Shown here: piece after piece, positions 1 to 8,755 of the stretch
How the letters are laid out: each line of letters starts with the position of its first letter
Numbering within the stretch: the first letter of the stretch is position 1
DNA from: Isotricha intestinalis
Taxonomy: Eukaryota > Ciliophora > Litostomatea > Vestibuliferida > Isotrichidae
Direction: 5' to 3'
Length of the DNA: 19,711 nt
Assembly: GCA_023807065.1 (NCBI GenBank)
Contig: JAJJLU010004051.1
Span: 1 to 19,711, forward strand
Notes under the pieces: model-generated
Databases searched by the model: none
The model's input: only the letters and a program-made list of their open reading frames with translations
What the model was told of the DNA's origin: nothing
Made by a program: the position numbers and the translations under genes

Positions 1-449
1 TTGGAACTGATTTATCTGAGAAAATAAGATTAAATTTAGATGCTAATGATATATTAAAAAAATTTTTAGAATATCCTATAAGAGAATATCCAGTTGTTGA
101 AGAAGTAGATCCTAAAAAAAGTAAAATATAAATATTTTATATAATTTTATTTATAGAAAAACAAGCAGCTCCTCCTCCAAAAAAAAAAAAGAAAAAGAAG
201 AAAGAACCTCCTTTTATTATTCCAGAATGGGCAAATGATTTAAATGTTTTAATTGAAAAAGTAGCTGATATGAAGAAATATATTGGTATGGCAAAAGATC
301 TTGGATTAAATGATGATTTTGTTAAACAAACTAAAGAACAATTAGCAAGATTCGCTAAGGAAATTCCTTTCAGAAAGGAAGAAGAAGAAACTCTTAGGAA
401 ATTAGAAGAAGAAAGAGCTGCTAAAAAAGCTAAAAAGAAAAAGAAATAA
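1..449 (+). CDS. 3' end of a lysine-rich protein gene, one intron (partial)
   Basis: This is the last 136 codons of a gene that begins before the window. The frame opens at base 3, runs to 120, is interrupted by a 36-nt intron (121-156), and continues from 157 to a TAA at 447-449. Without splicing the first exon would stop inside the intron. The two exons total 411 nt, an exact multiple of three. The product has a short acidic/hydrophobic stretch, a proline/lysine linker (eight consecutive Lys encoded near 180-205), a segment rich in Trp, Ile, Leu and Val, and a highly charged Glu/Lys helical tail ending in a run of lysines. I do not recognise the family. The charged tail resembles many structural or axonemal protein ends, but that is only an impression. 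Confidence 0.75.
121..156 (+). other. 36-nt spliceosomal intron
   Basis: The intron begins GTAAAATA and ends TTTATAG, is almost pure A/T, and contains an in-frame TAA. It splits a codon after its first base (phase 1). Removing it joins two coding segments into one open frame. Its ends match those of the second intron in the window (1081-1112), which supports both. Confidence 0.8.
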
Positions 450-750
450 TTAAAGTTATATTTTTTGTTTTTTTTTAAAAAGGAAATTTAATGAGTAATT
501 TTTTTTTTCTTATTTGAAAATTTTGATATCATATTTTCATTTTATTTTTCTATAAAATTTCATATCATTTTAACAAAAAACATTTTAAAAATATAATTTT
601 CAATCACACCAAATTTATCATCATAATTATATTCCATTGAACAAAAGCAAATCTTTAATATTCCTCAATTTTTATTTTTCATTTTTTAAATGATTCTATA
701 ATTAATGAAAAAAAATATAATTTTTTTCTAATTTAATTAAATAAATAAAA
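450..750 (+). other. Intergenic region, no gene seen
   Basis: About 300 bp of AT-rich sequence lies between two genes on the same strand. No conserved protein fragment is apparent in any frame, and no tRNA-like or repeat structure was seen. The last 50 bases become A-rich toward the ATG at 751, as before most genes here. It presumably holds the 3' UTR of the upstream gene and the promoter and leader of the next one. Confidence 0.5.
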
Positions 751-2582
751 ATGAACAAATATTATAGTAATAGATTTACAGGTTATTCATTACCAAAGCA
801 TAATATATATCAAATGAATAATAATCCAATGAAGTTAAATTATCAATATCCAAATCAATTTAATAATTATAATACAATGACTCAATTTTATATAGTTAAT
901 CATAATGGAGGACCAGAAATTATATCTAAGAATCAGTTTCAACAAACACCTTCAAGACCAAATTCAAATTTAATGGCAATTAATGATCAATCAAAATTAA
1001 ATCAATATAAAGGATTTTCTCAAGGTAATTTTTATCATTATGGAAATTATTTCCCTGAAATTAATCAATTATATAATCAAGTAATTTATTTAAATTTTTA
1101 ATTATTTTATAGAATAATAATTTAAGAAGACCAGAAGAAAAATTAAAAAAAGGACAAAATCAATTAATTTTAGAAAGATTACAACAAAAATATATAATGC
1201 AAGAAAAAGAAAAGAGGAAAAAAATGACAAGAACAGGAATAAATTTTTATAAAAAACAAAGTGATTCTTTAAGAGATAATAATGGAAAAACTTATACTAA
1301 TAATTTTAGAAGAAAATCACAACCAAGAATTCATAGTGAAAGAATTGAGAAAGAAGAAATATCAAAAATAAATTCACAAAGTCCAAGTAAAAATAAAACT
1401 GAAATTTTAAATAAGCCAATTTTACTTTCTGAAAGTATAAACATGAAAAAAAATATAACAATTAAATCATCAATAATAGCAAAAGAAAATGAAAAAAATT
1501 TAATAAAAACATTAATAAAAGAATTTGATATTCATCATAGGAGATTTATAGGAAGTAAAGAATGTAATATAAGTCAAAATAATATTTTAAAAAAAAAAAA
1601 GAAAAAAAAAGATATATTATTAAAAAGAGGATTAGAAGGTTTAGTAACACCAAAAGGAAGAGAAAAATTAAAAAATAGTATAAATTTAAAAAAAACAAAA
1701 TCATTACAAAAATTAACAACAATATTTGAATTAAATATAAATGAATCATTTGAGAAGAAATATGATAAAAAATATAATAATGAAAATAAAGAAGAAAAAA
1801 ATGATACAAAATATAAAACATCTAATAATTTTTTTAAAAAAGAGAAAAAACAAAATCCATTTAATTTTGATTCTTTTATAAACAAAGTGATAGAAAATAA
1901 TAAAAGAGCAGCAGAAGCAAAACATAATAATCATTTTTTTAATTTAGGTAAAGATTTTATGAATAATCATATGAGAAGTACACGTCAAAATTTTTATAGT
2001 TCAAAAAGAGGTTTCACAGGAGAAAAAGATACTAATTTTACAAATGATATTTTAAATGATAATAAACCAAACACTTTAAATTTCTTAAAAATTACTTTAA
2101 TTTCTCCTTTAGAATGGAGGAAACATGAAGAAATTTGGAGTAATATTAATTCTTTAAGTGTAAGTTTTAGTGAACTTGAAAAATATTTAATTCCTCCTAA
2201 TGATAAAGATACTTTAGTTAGTTCTTATTTAAAATTATATCCTAATGTTTTAAATTTTGTCTCTTTAAATTCTATTTCTACAAGTAAAAAAAAAAATAAT
2301 ACTCAATTCTTGACTTTTAATATTGATGATAATATTAAAAATCCAAAATTGGAAATGAAAAAATGGAAAGATGCTTATAAAAGATTAATTTTAAGATGGC
2401 ATCCTGATAAATTGTATTCTTTTATTGAAGAAATTAAATTAAAAGACCCTAATATTGGAAATATCTTAAGAAAAAAATCCACTTTAATAATTAATAATAT
2501 GAATTCTTTATATAAAAATATATTAGAAATTCTTCGAAAAATATTAAAGAAAAAAGAACAAAATGGAGAAAACAATGATTAA
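751..2582 (+). CDS. Divergent J-domain (NFKBIL1-like) protein, two exons
   Basis: Two open frames (751-1080 and 1113-2582) join across a 32-nt intron to give 599 residues. Exon 1 is exactly 110 codons, and the 28 codons before the in-frame ATG at 1197 are open, so that ATG is internal. The N-terminal ~120 residues are rich in Asn, Tyr and Gln, and the middle (~120-400) is basic, Lys/Asn-rich and probably disordered. The C-terminus carries a Trp-rich helical segment followed by a J-like domain with the motif RWHPDK (HPD at about 540-542) and a helix ending in an Asn-x-Leu-Tyr pattern. That layout matches the short J-like domain of NFKBIL1-type proteins better than a canonical DnaJ. The HPD tripeptide is the Hsp70-stimulating element of J-domains. 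Chaperone activity or a link to RNA processing is inference only. Confidence 0.75.
1081..1112 (+). other. 32-nt spliceosomal intron
   Basis: The intron begins GTAATTTA and ends TTTATAG, lies between codons (phase 0), and contains in-frame TAA stops. Splicing fuses the Asn/Tyr-rich N-terminal exon with the basic J-domain exon without changing frame. The AATAATAAT codons just after the junction extend the Asn-rich composition of exon 1. Confidence 0.85.
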
Positions 2583-2686
2583 AAAAAAGTAATAAAAATT
2601 AATTTTAAATATATATAATTTAAATTAAAATAAATAAATTTAAGAATAAAATATTATTATTACAGTAAATATAAAAAAAAGAAAAA

Positions 2687-3481
2687 ATGGATTCAAAAAT
2701 TAAAAGACATTCTTTCGAAATTTTTAAAAAAAAGAATTATATATATATCGAAGGACATAGAGGAGTAAACAGAGAATATGCAGAAAACACATTAGAATCA
2801 TTTAAAAAAGCAATAGAATATAATTTAGATGGAATTGAACTTGATGTTTGGTTATCAAAAGATAAAATTCCAATTGTTATTCATGGTGGTGATAATGGAG
2901 AAATTCAAAATACTTTAAATAATAATGGTATTGTTAATGATTTCACTTTAAATCAATTAAAATCCTTTAAAACTATTATTGGTAATTTAGAAATTCCTTC
3001 TTTAGAAGAAGTTTTCCAATTATGTAAAAATAAAATTTTTATCAATGTTGAAATTAAAGATTTTCAAATTGAAGAAACTTTTAATCAAGTTATTGAACTT
3101 GTTGAAAAATATAAAATGCAAAATCAAATTCAAATTTCTTCTTTTAAACATGAATATTATTGGAATTATATTCAAAAGTATAATGAAAAACATTTTCATA
3201 AAATTGAATTTGGATTTTTATTTGATTCAGGTGAGATAAATAATATAAATGATTTTAAATGTAATGCTGCAAATAATACTATAAATTTATATTATGGTGA
3301 CGTTAATAGACAATTATGTTCAAAAGCTCATTTAAATGGAATGAAAGTTATGTGTTGGTTTGGAATGAAAGATATTGAAAATAATCAAATTTATAAATAT
3401 TTATTTGATTGTGGTATTGATGCTTTATGTTGCAATTTACCAAATAATGCGAAAATATTTAGAGATCAATTTTTTTCTTAA
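2687..3481 (+). CDS. Glycerophosphodiester phosphodiesterase family protein
   Basis: The enzyme family hydrolyses glycerophosphodiesters, such as glycerophosphocholine, to glycerol-3-phosphate and an alcohol. At 264 residues it has the single-domain size of a soluble GDPD. The TIM-barrel signature is clear: HRG at 24-26, an ENT motif at 33-35, an acidic IELDV strand at 50-54 (Glu51, Asp53), the second catalytic-type histidine at 66, and VEIKD at 121-125. The usual His-Asp after the second histidine is replaced by His-Gly-Gly-Asp. No signal peptide or membrane segment is seen, so a cytosolic role in phospholipid turnover is likely. The start is the first ATG after a run of A. The metal and catalytic residues look complete, so it is probably active; substrate preference cannot be read from the sequence. 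Confidence 0.88.
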   Translation: MDSKIKRHSFEIFKKKNYIYIEGHRGVNREYAENTLESFKKAIEYNLDGIELDVWLSKDKIPIVIHGGDNGEIQNTLNNNGIVNDFTLNQLKSFKTIIGNLEIPSLEEVFQLCKNKIFINVEIKDFQIEETFNQVIELVEKYKMQNQIQISSFKHEYYWNYIQKYNEKHFHKIEFGFLFDSGEINNINDFKCNAANNTINLYYGDVNRQLCSKAHLNGMKVMCWFGMKDIENNQIYKYLFDCGIDALCCNLPNNAKIFRDQFFS

Positions 3482-3748
3482 GAAATAATTAATTTGAGAA
3501 AACTTATTGTTTGTAAATAATAATATTATAAATAAGAGTGTTTTATAAAGAATTGGATATATTAATAAATAATTATAAACAAATATAATATATAAAAATT
3601 AAAAAAAAGGGAAAATATAACTAAAAATTTTGAAATTATAAATTAATTGTAAATATAAAAAATATATTTATTAAAATCTAAAAGATGAAACATTATAAAT
3701 ATAAAAAATAAAAAAATAAATCTATATCTTAAAATTAATCAAAAAAAA

Positions 3749-4426
3749 ATGTCAGTTCAAAATTTACCAGAAGGATTTAATTATAGTGGAAAATACGGTG
3801 CAGTGTACCAAAACTCAATATTCTTTGATGATATGGAAGACAAATTTAAGAAAGATTACATATTGAATAAAATAGTTAAGCTTAGAATATGGTCAGGTCA
3901 AAAAAATGGATGTAATATAGTATATGGAATTCAAGTATCATATAAAAATATAAGCACAGGAGAAATTATTTCAACAAATGAATATAAAGGAGCTGGATTT
4001 GAGAAAGTAGAAGATTTTGAAATTAGCGGAAATGAATATTTAAATAAATTTAATGTTAGATTTGATAAAGAAATAACTCAAGTTGGTTTCGAAACAAGTA
4101 AAGGAAAAAAAATTTTGGTTGGAAGTGAAAAAGGAGATGCTAATCCTGTGAAATTAAATAATGGAAATAATATTATTATAAGTCTATATGGAAATTATAA
4201 TGAATGTTTAGAATCTATTGGTGTTGGATATGTAGATAGGAATTGGTATGTGAGAAAAATGTGCTTTGGATATTTTGAATTGAGATATTTATTAAAAAAA
4301 GATGAAAAATTTAAAAAACAATGGATTGAAAAAATGGATTCTTTGGATAATTTCCAAAAAGCTATGATTAAAACTTGTACTCTTCCTGACAGTGCTTTCT
4401 CTGTAATTGCTAAATTTTTTCTTTAA
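3749..4426 (+). CDS. Jacalin-like lectin domain protein with helical tail
   Basis: The 225-residue product has a jacalin-type beta-prism pattern over roughly residues 12-165. It shows an early Gly-x-Tyr-Gly turn, an FFDD segment at 25-28, a basic beta strand with KLRIWSG near 44-50, a long strand with GIQVSY, and a late Gly-rich strand pair ending in a GVGYV-like strand. Jacalin folds bind mannose or galactose-type glycans. The last ~60 residues are charged and probably helical (two Lys-rich helices, then a hydrophobic end), which is not part of the lectin fold. There is no signal peptide, so the protein is probably intracellular unless exported by another route. It converges with the GST gene, the two stops being 49 bp apart. 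Sugar specificity is not predictable here. Confidence 0.72.
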   Translation: MSVQNLPEGFNYSGKYGAVYQNSIFFDDMEDKFKKDYILNKIVKLRIWSGQKNGCNIVYGIQVSYKNISTGEIISTNEYKGAGFEKVEDFEISGNEYLNKFNVRFDKEITQVGFETSKGKKILVGSEKGDANPVKLNNGNNIIISLYGNYNECLESIGVGYVDRNWYVRKMCFGYFELRYLLKKDEKFKKQWIEKMDSLDNFQKAMIKTCTLPDSAFSVIAKFFL

Positions 4427-4475
4427 CCTTTTTTTGAAAAAAAAAAAAATTATTTTTTAATTCAATTTTTATTTT

Positions 4476-5120
4476 TTAAAGAGGGGAATTTATTAAAAAA
4501 TAATTTGAAAAATATTCTTTTAAATTATTCTGAGATAAAGACGTTATTAAATTATCAATATTAGGAGCATTATCTTTTAAAATTTGATCTAATAATTTTA
4601 TTCTTAAAGGATGTTTAAAAATTAAAGAAATAAAATAAGTCATATAAATATCAATAACAGAAATTTTATTTCCTAAAAAATATTCTTTTCCACTTAAAAA
4701 GCTTTCAAATTGTTTTAAATAAAAAGGAAAAGTTTCTTCTAATAATTCATCAATATTAATTTGTTGATTTTCGTATTCTTCTTTAGATTCAGGTAAAAAA
4801 GAAGGTAAAATTTTTTCTTTTAAATCATTAACAGCATATAATAAACTAGAAATTAAATATTCATCTTCTTTTGTTTCTCCAATTAAATTGTATTTTTTCC
4901 CTAAATATAATAAAGTTGGTATTTCATGAGTATATTGAATTTTATTTATTTTTACAATAGGCAATGCTTCATAATCAAATTTTTGTTTTTTAACATCCCA
5001 CTCATCAACATCTAATTTTTTTACTTTAAAAGGAATTTTTGCATATAATAAAACACAAATAATTCCTCCTGCTGAATTACTTTCAAAAGTATATATTTTT
5101 ATTTTTTCAGGAACACTCAT
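4476..5120 (-). CDS. Glutathione S-transferase-like protein (sigma-like)
   Basis: The 214-residue product has the size and order of a cytosolic GST. An N-terminal thioredoxin fold (about 5-82) has a possible catalytic Tyr10, a Glu-Trp at 40-41 in the linker, the cis-proline loop at LPIV (Pro54), and a following acidic residue, Glu66. An all-helical C-terminal domain follows (about 90-210) with the N-capping region near GNKISVIDIY. The residue after Glu66 is Ile rather than the Ser or Thr that usually contacts the glutamyl group of glutathione. Binding may therefore be altered, or the protein may serve a non-enzymatic role. The fold assignment is firm; the class is less so. Confidence 0.8.
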   Translation of the reverse strand: MSVPEKIKIYTFESNSAGGIICVLLYAKIPFKVKKLDVDEWDVKKQKFDYEALPIVKINKIQYTHEIPTLLYLGKKYNLIGETKEDEYLISSLLYAVNDLKEKILPSFLPESKEEYENQQINIDELLEETFPFYLKQFESFLSGKEYFLGNKISVIDIYMTYFISLIFKHPLRIKLLDQILKDNAPNIDNLITSLSQNNLKEYFSNYFLINSPL

Positions 5121-5197
5121 TTTAAAATATTAAAATTTAAAAAAAATTAAAATTTAAAAAAACAATATAAATTTTTTTTTAGAAAAAAAAATTTAAA

Positions 5198-5942
5198 TTA
5201 GTAAATAATTGATTTTTTCTCCTCTAAAACATTGATTTCTCCTTTGTTAAAAGAAACATTAACTTTATCAAATCCTTCATCATTTTTAGATAATTTAAAA
5301 TTACCTAAAAATTGAAGAATAAAAGGAAAATTTTTATTTTCATGAGTTAATTCATGAATAATATCTTCTAAACAAATATTACCATATTTTCATAAAGTAT
5401 TTTCAATTTGAATATTTTCTAATAAATTTAGTTCATCCAATAATTACTCTTCCTCTTTTTCTTAAAAGTTCTTCTATTTTTTTTTTTTGTAACCCCATAT
5501 TATATAACTTTCTATTAATTTTATCATTTTGAAATTTTCTTTAAAAAAAAGAATCATTAAATTGTATATTTCTTTTAAATTTATTTTTGGTAAAATTGAT
5601 TGAATTTCTTTAGGTATTCTTGATCTAAAACCACATATTCTAATTATAATTATTGGTTAATGTACATATGAATAATCATATTCTTTTTCAATTTACTTAT
5701 TACTTATTTGTAATTTATGTTTATATGAAGAATAACTTTTTTGTCTTTCTATATTATTTTTTCTAATGATTAAACACTTATATATTGTTGTGTATTTTCT
5801 CTTCTTTCTTTTTCTCAAAAAGTTCATTATATATTCTCTGTCTTAATTTCTCTTTAAATAATCCTTGATTTTTCCTCTTTAAATATACTTCATTTATAAT
5901 ATTTCTTTCTTCTATCAATCTATTTGAGGAAAAAAATTTCAT
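5198..5942 (-). pseudogene. Broken ribosomal protein uL30 (RPL7) gene
   Basis: The minus strand encodes a uL30-like protein in three frames, about 248 codons in all, the usual RPL7 length. Frame A starts at an ATG (5942-5940), encodes the basic N-terminal helix, and ends at TAA 5780-5778. Frame B continues with the core, including an IIIIRICG strand and SYIIWGY, and has in-frame TAAs at 5695-5693 and 5659-5657 before TGA 5435-5433. Frame C gives the KYGNICLEDIIHE motif typical of uL30 and ends at TAA 5200-5198. It contains TGA 5392-5390 exactly where the family has the Gly of LGKYG. Each frame change is +1. The order of segments is that of an intact gene, with no recognisable introns. An intact copy presumably exists elsewhere. 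Non-standard decoding is considered in the findings and is less likely. Confidence 0.85.
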
Positions 5943-5996
5943 AAAATTTAATAATAATCTCCAATCTAAATAATAAAAAATATTAAAAACTAAAAA

Positions 5997-7538
5997 ATGT
6001 CATTATCAGACTCTTTACAAGTAAACAAAGACATTGTAGAAAAGCAGAATTTAATAAAAGAAGCAATAATAGATCAAAATTACGACAAAAATTTATTTTT
6101 TTCATATTGTATGAGTCAAAAGCCAGATGACGGTGACGACTTAATAAATTGGACAAAAGAAGAGCTTCAAAAGACAATAAACGACTTTATAATAGAGCAA
6201 AACCAGAAAAAAGAGCTTCAAGATAAAAAAGAAGAAGAAATAAATCAAAATGTGAAAGAAACAGAAAATTTAAATTTAAATATGGAACAAATTAGAACTC
6301 AAAAAACAAATTTATCTCCATATACAAAGGAAATAAAGTGTAGAGAAATGGAGAAAAGTATATTAAATTTTAAAGAAATAAAGATAACAATAAAAGACCC
6401 AAAAGTCGTAGAAACGAATTTTTATACTTCTAATTATATAACATATGAAATAATAACAGAAATAAATGAAAATCTATCATGGACAGTGAGAAGAAGATAT
6501 TCAGATTTTTTATGGTTAAGACAAACATTATATAATCACTTCCCAAGATTTTTTATTCCTCCTTTACCAGGAAAGAGATTTGGAGCAAGAAGATTTCAAG
6601 TTGATTTTGTTGAAAAAAGAATGCATTTTCTAAATGAATTTTTATCTAATTTAATCACTTCTGAAACTTTCAAAGCTAGTGAATCTTTAGTTTCTTTTCT
6701 TTCTATTTTTGATAGAATGCAATTTGAAAGTAAAATGAAAGAATTAAGTTCTTATATTCCTTCTCAATATGTTAATGATGTTAAAACTATTGATGGTAAG
6801 TTACTTATTAGTTGTGATGATGATCAAAATGAAAAATATTATTTAAATATTAATAATTATTTTAAATTACAAAGTCAATTACTCGGAAGGTTAAACAATA
6901 ATTTAAAATTATTTTATAAAAAAATGAAAGAAGCTTTAACTCATTTAGATGATGTTCAAAAAGATTTTGATTTATTACAATTATTAAATAATAGAGTTCA
7001 AATGAAAGAAGAAGTTACTAAAACTTATGAAGAATTAAGTATTTTTTATAAAAATTGGAAAAGAATGTTATTTAATCAAAATGAAATAATGAAAACATAT
7101 ATAAAAGATTTTTTTAAATATATAAGAATGGAAGGATCTTCATATGAAGAATTAATAATAAAAAGAGAAGAAATAAAAAATAAATTTACTGCAGAAAATC
7201 AAAGATTACAGAATAAAAAAGATAAATTATGGAATCAAATGGATATGACAAAATGGGAAATTTCAGAAGATATAGATAAAATAGATAGAGTTTTATTATT
7301 AAGAGATAAATCTTATGCTTGTTCTAAAATGTGTACTAAGGAAACTTTATCTTTGGAGAATTTAAAAAATCAATTAGGTTATGCTAATAAATGTAATATT
7401 GATGAATTGAAGAAATTAATTAAAAAATATGCTGATATGTATTTGAAAAATTTAAAAAATTTCGCTGATAAAATGTATCCTACTTTAAATGATGCTTTAA
7501 ATGTATGGACTACTATTGCTGCTTTTACTGATAAATAA
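5997..7538 (+). CDS. PX-BAR sorting nexin
   Basis: The 513-residue protein has an N-terminal charged region (1-120), a PX domain (about 125-240) and a long helical C-terminus (about 260-510) of BAR-domain size. The PX domain shows the RRYSDF motif at 166-171, whose arginine contacts the 3-phosphate of PI3P in this family, the IPPLPGK loop at 187-193, and the membrane-side basic residue near Arg208. PX-BAR nexins bind PI3P on curved endosomal membrane and form tubules for retrieval or recycling. The C-terminal helices are rich in Lys, Glu and Asn, with no transmembrane segment. Whether it is a retromer-type (Vps5/SNX1) or an Atg24/SNX4-type nexin cannot be settled by eye. The start lies 54 bp from the start of the broken uL30 gene on the other strand. 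Confidence 0.88.
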   Translation: MSLSDSLQVNKDIVEKQNLIKEAIIDQNYDKNLFFSYCMSQKPDDGDDLINWTKEELQKTINDFIIEQNQKKELQDKKEEEINQNVKETENLNLNMEQIRTQKTNLSPYTKEIKCREMEKSILNFKEIKITIKDPKVVETNFYTSNYITYEIITEINENLSWTVRRRYSDFLWLRQTLYNHFPRFFIPPLPGKRFGARRFQVDFVEKRMHFLNEFLSNLITSETFKASESLVSFLSIFDRMQFESKMKELSSYIPSQYVNDVKTIDGKLLISCDDDQNEKYYLNINNYFKLQSQLLGRLNNNLKLFYKKMKEALTHLDDVQKDFDLLQLLNNRVQMKEEVTKTYEELSIFYKNWKRMLFNQNEIMKTYIKDFFKYIRMEGSSYEELIIKREEIKNKFTAENQRLQNKKDKLWNQMDMTKWEISEDIDKIDRVLLLRDKSYACSKMCTKETLSLENLKNQLGYANKCNIDELKKLIKKYADMYLKNLKNFADKMYPTLNDALNVWTTIAAFTDK

Positions 7539-7746
7539 ATAATATCTTGTTTAAAAAATTTTAATTTATAATATTAATGGTTTTTAAATTATTTATATTA
7601 AATTACTTTTAATAGATTGAATTGTATTATAACTAATATTAAATTTTAAATCATAAAAAAATAAAAAAAAAACAAATTAACTATCAAAAAAAAAAAATAT
7701 ATAAAAATAAAGTATTTGATATTAAAAATTTTGAAAAAAAAACAAA

Positions 7747-8706
7747 ATGCTAAAAATATTTCTAATAATCTTAATTAAAATAATAAAAATAAAATTAAAA
7801 AAGCCAATAATAGGAATATACGGTAATTCTTATCCTCAAAACGACAATAAATATCATAATGGATCATATATTCCAGGTTCATACATATATTATTTAGAAT
7901 CCTTTGGAGCGGAATTAGTTGCAATTCATCAATGGTATTCATATAACGAAATTGATATTCTTTTAAATCAAATAAATGGAGTTTTATTTCCTGGAGGTGA
8001 TAGAGATGTTATTATTAATGAATTTTGGGAAAGAAAAGCTCTTTATATTTTTAAAAAATGTGTTGAATTAAATATTCCTTTATTTGGTATTTGTCAAGGA
8101 TTTCAACTTATTAATATTTTTGTTGCTCAAGATCAAAATGTTTTAATTAAAGGATATAAAGATTTTTCTATTTTACATAATTCATCTATTATTAATCATT
8201 ATAAAAATCATAAATTATTCTCTTTATTTGAACCTAATGATATTTATAATTTTATTCATAAAAATAGTTCTGTGTATTTTCATAGTTTAGGAGTTCCAAT
8301 TCATTTATTTAATAATAATCAATTATTATCAAAATATTTAAAAATTACTTCAATAAGTGAAGATTCTAATAAAAAATCTTTTATAAATACAATTGAAGGA
8401 ATTAATGATAATATTAAAGTGTATGCTATTCAAAGTCATCCTGAAAAAATTGTTTATATGAGAAGTAATAATTATACAGCTCAACATTCTAATGTTGCTC
8501 TTAAAATTTCTCATTTAATTGGTTTATTTTTTATTAAAGAAGTTAGAAATAATTCTAACATATTTAATGAAAGTTTAAGAGATAATTATGATTTTTTTAA
8601 TACTTATGAAAATAAAACTAAATATTTTCACTATGATTATAATACAAATAGTTATTATTTTAAAAAAAGAATAAAAAATAAAGAAAAACATAAATTAGAT
8701 TTATAA
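7747..8706 (+). CDS. Gamma-glutamyl hydrolase family protein
   Basis: The 319-residue product is a class I glutamine-amidotransferase-type peptidase of the gamma-glutamyl hydrolase family, which trims polyglutamate tails of folates in lysosome-like compartments or outside the cell. Seen directly: a PIIGIYG strand at 20-26, an INGVLFPGG segment at 76-84, the nucleophile elbow GICQGFQ with Cys116, and the histidine motif SHPEK with His231 and Glu233. The first ~18 residues are mostly Ile and Leu with interspersed Lys, plausibly a short signal peptide or anchor. Several N-x-S/T sites fit a secreted or vacuolar protein. The C-terminal ~60 residues are Asn/Tyr/Lys-rich and outside the core. The start is the first ATG after an A-rich leader. 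It converges with the next gene, stops 49 bp apart. Confidence 0.88.
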   Translation: MLKIFLIILIKIIKIKLKKPIIGIYGNSYPQNDNKYHNGSYIPGSYIYYLESFGAELVAIHQWYSYNEIDILLNQINGVLFPGGDRDVIINEFWERKALYIFKKCVELNIPLFGICQGFQLINIFVAQDQNVLIKGYKDFSILHNSSIINHYKNHKLFSLFEPNDIYNFIHKNSSVYFHSLGVPIHLFNNNQLLSKYLKITSISEDSNKKSFINTIEGINDNIKVYAIQSHPEKIVYMRSNNYTAQHSNVALKISHLIGLFFIKEVRNNSNIFNESLRDNYDFFNTYENKTKYFHYDYNTNSYYFKKRIKNKEKHKLDL

Positions 8707-8755
8707 ATAATAAAAAAATAATAAAATTTTTAAACAATAAATAATTAATAAGAAA

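Noticed and set aside
1546..1934. Overlapping minus-strand open frames of Phe, Ile, Leu and Tyr
   Set aside because: They are the complement of the Lys/Asn/Glu-rich J-domain gene. They show no domain or conserved motif; complementary A-rich codons read as Phe, Leu and Ile.
5657..5695. TAA read as glutamine in the uL30 region (ciliate-type code)
   Set aside because: Gln is tolerable at the His-x-Pro site, but all intact genes here terminate at TAA and use CAA for Gln, and the region also needs TGA readthrough and two frame changes.
5642..5698. A 57-nt GT..AG intron removing two stops from the uL30 relic
   Set aside because: Removing it puts the following sequence in the wrong frame and deletes a strand (PIIIIR) that clearly matches uL30.
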